A stretch of 64,000 bases of DNA, from NCBI RefSeq assembly GCF_009177095.1, contig NZ_AP021861.1, forward strand, positions 5,686,501 through 5,750,500. The letters run 5' to 3'. Position numbers and translations under genes: made by a program. This document shows, piece by piece, positions 25,737-32,831 of this stretch (positions are counted from its first letter, which is position 1; each line of letters starts with the position of its first letter). Source of the stretch: Lacipirellula parvula (GTDB lineage Bacteria > Planctomycetota > Planctomycetia > Pirellulales > Lacipirellulaceae). Below the pieces are notes generated by a model that saw only the letters and a program-made list of their open reading frames with translations, did not search any database and had not been told where the DNA came from.

Positions 25737-27128
25737 ATGATCACGATCGACTCTTCTCTCTCGCCCGCAACGCTCCTTCCGCAGACCGAACGCCTTTGGC
25801 AGATCGCGGCGCCGAAAATTAGCCGCATCGCCGAACGCTTCCCCCACGCGGCGCCGTCGCCCGTCATCACGAAAGCGGGCCGCTACGAACCCCAAGGCTG
25901 GACCGAATGGACCCGCGGCTTTCAGTACGGCTCGGCGCTGCTCGCGTTCGACGCCACCGGCGATGAATCGCTCCTCGCCATCGGCCGCGACGGCACCCGC
26001 CGCGACATGGCCTCGCACGTCACCCACTTCGGCGTCCACGACCACGGTTTTAATAACGTCAGCACCTATGGCAACATGCGGCGGCTCATCCTTGAGGGCC
26101 GGTTGCCGGGCGAAGCGAATCAACTCGAGTATTACGATCTGGCGCTGAAAGCCTCGGCCGCGGTGCAGGCCTCGCGGTGGAGCCGAATCGAAAACGGCGG
26201 TGGCCACATCTACTCGTTCAACGGCCCCCATTCACTCTTTAGCGATACGATGCGTTCTCTGCGGGTGTTGGCCATCGGACATCTCGTCGGCGCCCAGGCC
26301 CTAGGCGAGAACGACGCCCCGATCAACATGCTCGACCGGCTCGTCAAGCACGCCCAAGCCAACGCGACCTACAACGTCTATTTCGGCGAGGGTCGCGACG
26401 CCTACGACCTCCGCGGCCGGGTCGTCCACGAAAGCATCTTCAACGTCAACGATGGCCGCTACCGCTGCCCGAGCACGCAGCAGGGCTACTCGCCGTTCAC
26501 CACCTGGACCCGCGGCCTCGCGTGGGTAATGCTCGGCTACGCCGAACAGCTTGAATTCCTCGACGTCCTCAGCGACGCCGATCTCGCACCGCACGGCGGC
26601 CGCGGCGCGATTGAAACGATGATGCTTCGCGCCGCGCGGGCGACGTGCGACTTTTTCATCGAGCAAACGCCAACCGACGGCATCGCCTACTGGGACACTG
26701 GCGCCCCGGGGCTCGTGCAGCTCGGCGACTATCTCGATCGCCCGGCCGATCCCTTCAACGCCCATGAACCAGTCGATAGCTCGGCATCGGCGATCGCGTG
26801 CCAAGGCCTGCTTCGCTTAGGCCGTCGACTGCAGCAAGCCGGCGAGCGCGAAGCAGGCGACCGCTACTGGGCCGCCGGCCTCACCACGCTCCGGTCGCTA
26901 TTGCAAGAGCCCTACCTCGCCACCGATCCACAGCACGACGGCCTGCTGCTTCACACGATCTACCACCGCCCCCGCAACTGGGACTACACGCCCCCCGGCT
27001 CCCGGGTGCCGCACGGCGAAGCCTGCATGTGGGGCGACTATCATCTTTTGGAAGCGGCGCTCTACGTATCACGCTTGGCAAAAACTCAACCGTATTACGC
27101 ATTTCATCTTCCTCTACATGCCGGCTGA
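25737..27128 (+). CDS. Glycoside hydrolase family 88 (unsaturated glucuronyl hydrolase)
   Basis: About 463 residues from ATG 25737 (ATG 25683 would add 18). GH88 enzymes cleave the unsaturated uronic acid from oligosaccharides made by polysaccharide lyases. Visible landmarks are WTRGFQYGSALLAFDATGD, GVHDHGFNNVSTYG with the catalytic Asp, SLFSDTMRSLR with the second Asp, STQQGYSPFTTWTRGLAWV and RVPHGEACMWGDYHLLEAA. No signal peptide is seen, so cytoplasmic. The next two genes (SDR, KDPG aldolase) can process the released 4-deoxy-hexulose uronate, so the three probably form a uronate-utilisation unit. Confidence 0.9.
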   Translation: MITIDSSLSPATLLPQTERLWQIAAPKISRIAERFPHAAPSPVITKAGRYEPQGWTEWTRGFQYGSALLAFDATGDESLLAIGRDGTRRDMASHVTHFGVHDHGFNNVSTYGNMRRLILEGRLPGEANQLEYYDLALKASAAVQASRWSRIENGGGHIYSFNGPHSLFSDTMRSLRVLAIGHLVGAQALGENDAPINMLDRLVKHAQANATYNVYFGEGRDAYDLRGRVVHESIFNVNDGRYRCPSTQQGYSPFTTWTRGLAWVMLGYAEQLEFLDVLSDADLAPHGGRGAIETMMLRAARATCDFFIEQTPTDGIAYWDTGAPGLVQLGDYLDRPADPFNAHEPVDSSASAIACQGLLRLGRRLQQAGEREAGDRYWAAGLTTLRSLLQEPYLATDPQHDGLLLHTIYHRPRNWDYTPPGSRVPHGEACMWGDYHLLEAALYVSRLAKTQPYYAFHLPLHAG

Positions 27129-27174
27129 GCTTTCAGCACAGGCGTCGCAACACGCTGAAGACGCCAATCGCACG

Positions 27175-27234
27175 ACCTTCTTCTTTGCGTTTCCTTTGCG
27201 TCTTCGCGCCTTTGCGAGAAACAAAAAAATTCGA
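27175..27234. repeat. Partial CGCCTTTGCGAG repeat fragment
   Basis: A half-element tttgcgtcttcgcgcctttg (around 27196-27215) without its matching left arm, directly before the SDR gene; the last codons of the GH88 gene lie just upstream. Looks like a decayed copy of the 9171-9254 family. Confidence 0.6.
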
Positions 27235-27239
27235 AAACA

Positions 27240-28022
27240 ATGACGACCTCGCACAACAAAACAGCGTTCGTCACCGGCGGCAGCCGCGGCATCGGCTTCG
27301 GCATCGCCCAATCGCTCGCCGCCGACGGCTGGCGCTTGGCGATCAACGGCATGCGTCCCGCAAGCGATGTGCAAGAACCGCTTGCCACGCTCCGCAAGTC
27401 GTCGCCCGAAGTGATCTACGTCCGCGGCGACGTTTCCAGCGCCGACGATCGCGCCGCCTGCCTCGATCAAATCCGCACCGCCTTCGGCCAGCTCAATCTG
27501 CTCGTGAACAATGCCGGCATCGCTCCCCGCGTGCGAGCCGACATTCTCGAAGCGACCGCCGAATCGTTCGACGAGATGATCAACGTCAACCTGAAGGGCC
27601 CCTACTTCCTCACGCAGGCGGTCGCCGCCTGGATGATCGAGCAGCGCCAGGCCGACACGGCGTTCGACGGCGCCATCGTCAACATCTCGTCGATCTCCGC
27701 CGAGGTCGCCTCGACCAACCGCGGCGACTATTGTCTCGCCCGCGCCGGCACGAGCATGGCGACGAAGCTGTGGGCCGTTCGCCTCGCCGAGTTTGGCATT
27801 CGCGTTTACGAAATTCGCCCCGGAATCATCGCGACCGACATGACGGCCGGCGTCAAAGAGAAGTATGATCGGATGATCGCCGACGGCCTCACGCTCGAAC
27901 CTCGCTGGGGCCAGCCCGAAGACGTCGGCCGCGCCGTCGCCGCGCTCGCGCGGGGCGAATTCCGCTACGCGACGGGGCAAGTCGTGAACATCGACGGCGG
28001 CATGACGATCGGCCGATTGTAG
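27240..28022 (+). CDS. Short-chain dehydrogenase/reductase, probable uronate-pathway reductase, with Lys-to-Arg at the catalytic motif
   Basis: 260 residues, classical SDR size. NAD(P)-binding TGGSRGIGFGIA, the NNAG motif, INVNLKGPY and catalytic Ser in NISSISAE are present. The catalytic YxxxK reads YCLAR: the tyrosine is kept but the expected lysine is arginine (codon cgc at 27742-27744 region). A lysine occurs nine residues later in SMATKLW. Sequence resembles proteins annotated 3-ketoacyl-ACP reductase, but the position between GH88 and KDPG aldolase suggests reduction of 4-deoxy-5-hexosulose uronate to 2-keto-3-deoxygluconate. Activity with Arg at this position is uncertain. Confidence 0.85.
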   Translation: MTTSHNKTAFVTGGSRGIGFGIAQSLAADGWRLAINGMRPASDVQEPLATLRKSSPEVIYVRGDVSSADDRAACLDQIRTAFGQLNLLVNNAGIAPRVRADILEATAESFDEMINVNLKGPYFLTQAVAAWMIEQRQADTAFDGAIVNISSISAEVASTNRGDYCLARAGTSMATKLWAVRLAEFGIRVYEIRPGIIATDMTAGVKEKYDRMIADGLTLEPRWGQPEDVGRAVAALARGEFRYATGQVVNIDGGMTIGRL

Positions 28023-28039
28023 TTCCTCGATATTTTTTG

Positions 28040-28119
28040 TGGGTGCCACTGGCATCTTGCCAGTGAGAAGTGCCAAGCGAGTACCCACATCCGCACTGGC
28101 AAGATGCCAGTGGCACCCA
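28040..28119. repeat. Perfect 26-bp inverted repeat (GTGCCACTGGCATC family)
   Basis: 28040-28065 (tgggtgccactggcatcttg...) is the exact reverse complement of 28094-28119, with a 28-nt centre. It fills most of the spacer between SDR and aldolase genes and is preceded by a T-run, so could form a long stem in the operon mRNA. Confidence 0.9.
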
Positions 28120-28145
28120 ATGATTCGCACTAGCCGGAGCAACTC

Positions 28146-28796
28146 GTGGCTGATCGACTGACGACGCTTCAAAAACTCATCGACACCGGCGTCATCGCCG
28201 TCATCCGCGCTGACTCGGGCGATCAGTTGGTAAACGTCTGCCGCGCGCTTTCCGCCGGCGGCGTCCAGGCGTGCGAGATCACGATGACTACCCCCGGTGC
28301 ACTCGACGTCATCGCCCAAGCGAGCCGCGAACTCGGCAAGTCGGCCCTCGTCGGCGCCGGCTCGGTGCTCGACGCCGAGACCGCCCGCGCGGCGATCCTC
28401 GCCGGGGCGCGGTTCCTCTTCTCGCCGATCTTGAACCTCGACGTCATCGCGATGGCCCACCGCTACGATTGCGTCGCCGTCCCCGGCGCCATGACGCCGA
28501 CCGAAATCGCCACGGCCTGGACCGCCGGCGCCGACGTCGTGAAGGTTTTTCCGGCTAATCACTTCGGGCCGCAATACCTCCGCGACGTTCACGGGCCCCT
28601 CCCCCAAGTAAAACTCACCCCCACCGGCGGCGTCGATCTCAACACCGCCGCCGACTGGATCAAAGCGGGCGCTGTCGCGATCGGCGTCGGTTCGTCGCTC
28701 GTGAAGAAAGATCTCGTCAACGCCGGCAACTGGGACGGTCTGTCGTCGCTCGCGAAGCAGTACGTCGACATCGTCGCCACCGCTCGCCGCGGCTGA
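28146..28796 (+). CDS. eda: KDPG / 4-hydroxy-2-oxoglutarate aldolase
   Basis: 216 residues from GTG 28146. Class I aldolase of the KDPG family: the catalytic Glu is in VQACEITMTTPGALD, the Schiff-base Lys in GADVVKVFPANHFGPQYL, and the phosphate-binding TPTGGVDLNTA follows. It splits 2-keto-3-deoxy-6-phosphogluconate into pyruvate and glyceraldehyde-3-phosphate. As the third gene of the GH88-SDR-aldolase set it completes uronate catabolism apart from a KDG kinase, which is not in the window. A long palindrome separates it from the SDR gene. Confidence 0.92.
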   Translation: MADRLTTLQKLIDTGVIAVIRADSGDQLVNVCRALSAGGVQACEITMTTPGALDVIAQASRELGKSALVGAGSVLDAETARAAILAGARFLFSPILNLDVIAMAHRYDCVAVPGAMTPTEIATAWTAGADVVKVFPANHFGPQYLRDVHGPLPQVKLTPTGGVDLNTAADWIKAGAVAIGVGSSLVKKDLVNAGNWDGLSSLAKQYVDIVATARRG

Positions 28797-28809
28797 GCCG
28801 CTCAGTAAA

Positions 28810-28884
28810 AGCCACCGGCTCCGCCGGTGGACGAACTGCCGGCGACGCCAACTCTCACCGCGTCCACCGGCAGAGCCGGTGGCT
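28810..28884. repeat. AGCCACCGGCTCCGCCGG palindrome
   Basis: 24-nt arms at 28810-28833 and 28861-28884 match at 23 of 24 positions, with a 27-nt centre. A diverged copy begins at about 41699 (ccaccggctccgccggtgga). It lies between the aldolase and the minus-strand HTH gene and can act as a bidirectional hairpin. Confidence 0.85.
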
Positions 28885-28903
28885 TCTATTCCCATCGCCA
28901 GCC

Positions 28904-29230
28904 TCACGCCGCGCGGCGCGGCCCGCGCGGCGGTTCCAATAACTCTCGCCGAAATTGCAAGATTCGCGCCTGATGCTCGCGCACCTCGCAGAGTCGGCAC
29001 GGCGCATAAACGAGCCCTCCGCATGTTGGGCAACGGACCGGAATCGACGTAGCGTGCCGAATCGGCGCACGCCGTTCTTCCGGACCGCGCCCAAAGTCGC
29101 CGCGGCGGCCGCGAGCCATCTCCGCGACCGTCGTGCGACTCACCCCGACTTTGCGGGCGATGGCGCGATGGGACATTCCTCCCGCATCAAGCAGGCGGCG
29201 GATTTCCAAAATCAGCACGGTAGGCAGCAT
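28904..29230 (-). CDS. Small HTH protein with a CxxC zinc-ribbon tail
   Basis: 108 residues. The N-terminal half is a resolvase/transposase-like helix-turn-helix (EIRRLLDAGGMSHRAIARKVGVSRTTVAEM), and the second half carries two Cys pairs, CPTCG and CRLCE (about residues 67-82), likely a zinc ribbon. This reads as a DNA-binding regulator or the detached DNA-binding part of a transposase. It is followed on its own strand by repeat DNA only. The acidic protein at 29317 lies just upstream on the same strand (87 nt), suggesting a two-gene unit. Confidence 0.75.
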   Translation of the reverse strand: MLPTVLILEIRRLLDAGGMSHRAIARKVGVSRTTVAEMARGRRGDFGRGPEERRAPIRHATSIPVRCPTCGGLVYAPCRLCEVREHQARILQFRRELLEPPRGPRRAA

Positions 29231-29316
29231 GAGTTCGACCTTTCTTCGAGGGGCGCGGAAGTAGACGGAAAGACGACCGACGGCGGTCGCACGGCTCGCT
29301 CTGCCGAATCGCGCCG

Positions 29317-29547
29317 CTACGCCGCCTCCTGGTCGGTCCAGAAGTCGCGCTCGTCCGGCAAGGCTTCGTAGTCGTCGTCGGGCAGCAACGCCTCCCAGTA
29401 CTCGTCGTCGAACTCCAACAGCGTCTCGTCGTCGACCTCGTCGAAGGTCGGGTGCAGCAGCGACTCCATCTGCTCGTCGTCGAAATTGGCCCCGTCGTCG
29501 AAGGGGAAAATCGCGTCATCGTCGGCGGAAAAATCAGGGCGTGGCAT
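29317..29547 (-). CDS. Small highly acidic hypothetical protein
   Basis: 76 residues if started at ATG 29547 (MPRPDFSADDDAIFPFDD); a start at 29619 adds 24 residues of doubtful nature. About one third of residues are Asp or Glu, with repeated FDD/FDDE motifs. The extreme acidity could mimic DNA or bind a basic partner. It precedes the HTH/zinc-ribbon gene on the same strand. No family recognised. Confidence 0.6.
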   Translation of the reverse strand: MPRPDFSADDDAIFPFDDGANFDDEQMESLLHPTFDEVDDETLLEFDDEYWEALLPDDDYEALPDERDFWTDQEAA

Positions 29548-29820
29548 GGTTCGGCTCCAGGAAAACGGGGTTGAAAAGGTCTTCGCCACGAGCGCCAGCA
29601 GCGCTGCGTCGCTGAGCAAAAACCTAACAAACCGCGCGGCCGAAAACTATACACTTGTTCACTATTTCTGTGGGTTTTTTGTACCCCTCGAAATGGCCGA
29701 TTTTTCGCTCGCGCTTGTCGAAAATTTGAGCGCAAACCGAGCGAGTAGAGGCCGCTCTGCGCAGCAAAGAAATCGCGCCTCGCGATCGCGAATCGCGCGT
29801 TACCGTGGTCGCAACCCTTC

Positions 29821-29915
29821 CCTAGCCCCGGGCTCCGCCCGGGGGTGGGTTTGCGTCACGCGCGACGGAGCCCACCGGAATGGTGGCCCACCCCCGGGCG
29901 GAGCCCGGGGCTAGG
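29821..29915. repeat. Perfect 29-bp inverted repeat (CTAGCCCCGGGCTCCGCCC family)
   Basis: 29821-29849 and 29887-29915 are exact reverse complements with a 37-nt centre. It sits 33 bp beyond the stop of the kinase gene (minus strand), where it can act as a very stable 3' hairpin. The rest of the 400-bp spacer (29620-29820) shows no gene. Confidence 0.9.
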
Positions 29916-29948
29916 AATACGACGATGAGCAAATTGAGAGAGGGTGGC

Positions 29949-31460
29949 CTACTGCCCCAGCTCGTCCAGCGACTCGCGCAGCATGTCGTAAATGCGGGCG
30001 TCGGTGCGCCGTAGTTCGTCGCGCATGGCGCCATTCAATTCATTCGCCGCGGCGAGCGCTTCGTCGTCACGCCCCAGTTGCTGATTGACGACGCACAGCC
30101 CCGCATAGACGAATGGCCGCAGCGACGAATTCGGCGACTGCGCTTCGCTCGTCTGCGAGAGCGACACCAACACCGGCAACGCGTCGCGATAGTCGGGCGA
30201 CTGCGAATAGAAGAGGTAATATCGCACCAGCCCCACGTCGGCCAAATCGTAGATATATTGATCCTGACCGGGAAAATAACGCCGCACCGCCCGCCACGCT
30301 TCTTCACTCGGCGCGATGTTCGCTTGGAACAATTGGGCCCAAGCGGAATCGCGCCGCTCGACGTTCGCCACCCGCCGGCCGTCGAGATATCCCCGCGTAC
30401 GGAACAGAAACGCGCCCAGGAGCCCCAGCGCGACGGCGCCAAACAACACGAGCAGCGCGCGACTCGGCCGCCAACGCCGCGGCTCGAGTTGCGCGGCCTC
30501 TTTCATCAACCGTCCCAACTCGGCGGCCGCGCGGCTGCGGGAATCGGCCGAGGCAATGAGATCGGCGAGCGGCCAATCTTCAAGCCCCTCGCCCCAGCCT
30601 TGGGCCGCAGCCTCGCCGGCCAATTTCCGCAAATCGGCCAGCAGTTCCGCAGCATTTTGGTGCCGCTGCTCCGGCCGCTTGGCGATCATGCGGTGAATGA
30701 TTCGCGCCAGCCCGCTCGGCACGTCGGCCCGCACATTCTCGATCGCTCGCGGCGACGAGTTGAGGTGCTGCAGCGCGATCGCCAGCGCCGTCTCGCCGTT
30801 ATACGGCGGCGTTCCGGCGAGCAGATGGTAGCTCGTAATCCCTAGCGAATAGACGTCGCTCCGCGCATCGACGGCCCGCCCCTCGATCTGCTCGGGGCTC
30901 ATGTACAGGGGCGTCCCCATCGCAACACCGACTTGCGTGAGCGTCTTCGCGTCGGTGCTCTCCATCCGCGCCAGCCCGAAATCGGCGACTTTCACTTCGC
31001 CCGAGTTGCCGAGCAAGATGTTCTCCGGCTTCAGATCGCGGTGGACAATCCCCGCCTCGGCCGCTTTGCAGAGCGCCGCCGTCACTTGGCGTAGCACGTC
31101 GAGCACGAGCCGCGGGTTGAGCGCTGCGTCTCGCTTGAGTACCTCGCCCAAGTTCCTGCCGCGTACATACTCTTGGGCGATGAAGTGCACGCCGCCCACG
31201 TGCCCGACTTCAAAGATCTGCACGATGTTCGCGTGCACGAGCGCCGCCGCCGCGCGAGCTTCGTACTGAAACCGCGCGACATAGTTCGCATCGCGAGCCA
31301 GCACTGGCTGCAACACTTTGAACGCCACTTGCCGGCCCAGCGAACGTTGCTCGGCCAGGTACACCTCCGCCATGCCGCCCGCGCCGAGCCGCCGCAAGAT
31401 TCGATAGTCGCCGATCTCGCGACCCGTCAAATCAGCGCTGGCCTGGGGGTCGTTGCTCAT
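29949..31460 (-). CDS. Transmembrane Ser/Thr protein kinase (Hanks type)
   Basis: 503 residues. Kinase domain ~19-275: glycine loop GAGGMAEVYLAE, ATP-binding Lys48 in VAFKVLQP, HRDLKPENIL catalytic loop, DFGLARME, and GTPLYMSPEQIEG. A single membrane segment (ALLVLFGAVALGLLGAFLF, about 335-353) follows, then a ~150-residue extracytoplasmic part with Ala/Leu-rich TPR-like helices. This PknB-like layout is common in planctomycetes. Likely substrates include FHA partners such as the protein at 10541, but no linkage is shown. The gene is monocistronic, ended by the perfect palindrome at 29821. Confidence 0.93.
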   Translation of the reverse strand: MSNDPQASADLTGREIGDYRILRRLGAGGMAEVYLAEQRSLGRQVAFKVLQPVLARDANYVARFQYEARAAAALVHANIVQIFEVGHVGGVHFIAQEYVRGRNLGEVLKRDAALNPRLVLDVLRQVTAALCKAAEAGIVHRDLKPENILLGNSGEVKVADFGLARMESTDAKTLTQVGVAMGTPLYMSPEQIEGRAVDARSDVYSLGITSYHLLAGTPPYNGETALAIALQHLNSSPRAIENVRADVPSGLARIIHRMIAKRPEQRHQNAAELLADLRKLAGEAAAQGWGEGLEDWPLADLIASADSRSRAAAELGRLMKEAAQLEPRRWRPSRALLVLFGAVALGLLGAFLFRTRGYLDGRRVANVERRDSAWAQLFQANIAPSEEAWRAVRRYFPGQDQYIYDLADVGLVRYYLFYSQSPDYRDALPVLVSLSQTSEAQSPNSSLRPFVYAGLCVVNQQLGRDDEALAAANELNGAMRDELRRTDARIYDMLRESLDELGQ

Positions 31461-31621
31461 GCGAGAGGGCTAGTGAGGTGCAGGAGACGTCCAGAGCATG
31501 ACGGCCGCCGTCGCTGCCGGCGGATGAATTGACGCTTCAGCTTGTGGGCGGCCCGCCCAATCGCGGAGCCGGTAGGTACTGTGCCGCTATGGTTACGCTG
31601 CTCGGGCCCCAATTGATCGCA

Positions 31622-32500
31622 TCAATCTTCGGCAAACTGCGGCAAGGCGCTCAGCACGCGGCTGGTTGCTTCCGACTTGTTCAGCACGTAGAAGTGAATC
31701 CCCGGGATGTCGCCCTCCAACAGCCCCAGTGCCTGCTCAATCGCAAAGTCTACGCCCGCCGAAAACTGCCCCGCGGGATCGTCGGCATGTTGTTCGAGCG
31801 CCGCCACAAACCGCGGCGGCAGTTTGGCGCCGCACAGCGATGCGATCCGCTGAATTTGGGCGAGATTCGTCACCGGCAAAATTCCCGGGACGATCGGAAT
31901 TTCGATCCCCAGATTGCGGCACGCGTCGCGGAAGCGGAAATAATCGTCGTTGTTGTAAAAGAGCTGCGTGATGATCGCGTCGGCGCCGGCGTCGACCTTC
32001 CGCTTGAGGTTTTCCAAGTCGACCGCCAAGCTCACCGCTTCCTGATGCTTCTCGGGGTAGCCCCCCACGGCGATCCCCATCTGCGGAAAGTCGCGGCGAA
32101 TGAAGTCGACCAGTTCGTTGGCGTAGGAGAAGCCCCCGGCGGTTGGCTTGAACTCCGTCTCACCCTTCGGCGGATCGCCGCGCAGGGCGACGACGTTTTC
32201 GACGCCGCGTTCCAACGCCCGCGCGAGATACGCCCCAATCTCCGGCTCAGTCAGTCCCACGCAGGTAAGATGGGTCGCCACGGGCAACCCAAACTTCTCG
32301 CGCACCCCGGAAATGACGTCGAGCGTCCGATCTTGCGTCGAGCCCCCCGCCCCGTAGGTGCAGGTGATATAGCTCGGCTCGAACTTCACCAGCGCGTCGA
32401 CGTGCTGGAACAAGCTCGTCATCCCCTCGGCCGTCTTGGGAGGGAAGAGCTCGAACGAGAGCCCGAAGCGATCCGAACCGTAGGCGTCACGAATAGTCAT
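31622..32500 (-). CDS. metF: 5,10-methylenetetrahydrofolate reductase
   Basis: 292 residues, the normal length of bacterial MetF. TIM-barrel flavoenzyme that reduces methylene-THF to methyl-THF for methionine synthesis. Visible landmarks are FGLSFELFPPKTAEGM with the catalytic Glu, SYITCTYGAGGST, THLTCVGLT, ALRGDPPKGE and DAIITQLFYNND. It links the folate C1 pool supplied by the glycine cleavage operon with methionine. Divergent from the DUF1592 gene. Confidence 0.95.
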   Translation of the reverse strand: MTIRDAYGSDRFGLSFELFPPKTAEGMTSLFQHVDALVKFEPSYITCTYGAGGSTQDRTLDVISGVREKFGLPVATHLTCVGLTEPEIGAYLARALERGVENVVALRGDPPKGETEFKPTAGGFSYANELVDFIRRDFPQMGIAVGGYPEKHQEAVSLAVDLENLKRKVDAGADAIITQLFYNNDDYFRFRDACRNLGIEIPIVPGILPVTNLAQIQRIASLCGAKLPPRFVAALEQHADDPAGQFSAGVDFAIEQALGLLEGDIPGIHFYVLNKSEATSRVLSALPQFAED

Positions 32501-32515
32501 AGGCGTGGTCTGTAT

Positions 32516-32575
32516 CCTCGTCCCACGCTCCGCGTGGCGACGCGGTCCCCGACGCTCCGCGTCGCGAACCTCGGC
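32516..32575. repeat. Short ACGCTCCGCGT palindromes in tandem
   Basis: Two adjacent small palindromes, cccacgctccgcgtggcg and cgacgctccgcgtcgcg, in the divergent region between metF and the DUF1592 gene. They resemble short dispersed repeats; function unknown. Confidence 0.55.
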
Positions 32576-32755
32576 GTTAAATCATGTAACTGTTTGAACA
32601 AATTCTATAGGCGGCAATGCGGCCACGGCGTCGATCCCGCGCAAATCGCGGGAGCGAATCGACGGCCGCCAAGCCGCGCCGTTTGCCTACTTAACTCTAA
32701 GCGCCGCAACGGTGTCCCGCAATCGAGCAATCGCCCAAGTTCGCCCCGATCGGCG

Positions 32756-32786
32756 TTGGCGGCCAGGGGCGCCATTGGGGTATAAT
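32756..32786 (+). promoter_or_regulatory. Candidate sigma-70-type promoter of the DUF1592/DUF1552 pair
   Basis: Perfect TATAAT at 32781-32786 with TTGGCG at 32756-32761 (19-nt spacer). It falls within the longest possible frame of the following gene, which favours the downstream start at 32832. Confidence 0.5.
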
Positions 32787-32831
32787 GAATATCCTGCCCC
32801 ACGCTCCCCTGCCTCGCCCGCGGACGTCGAT

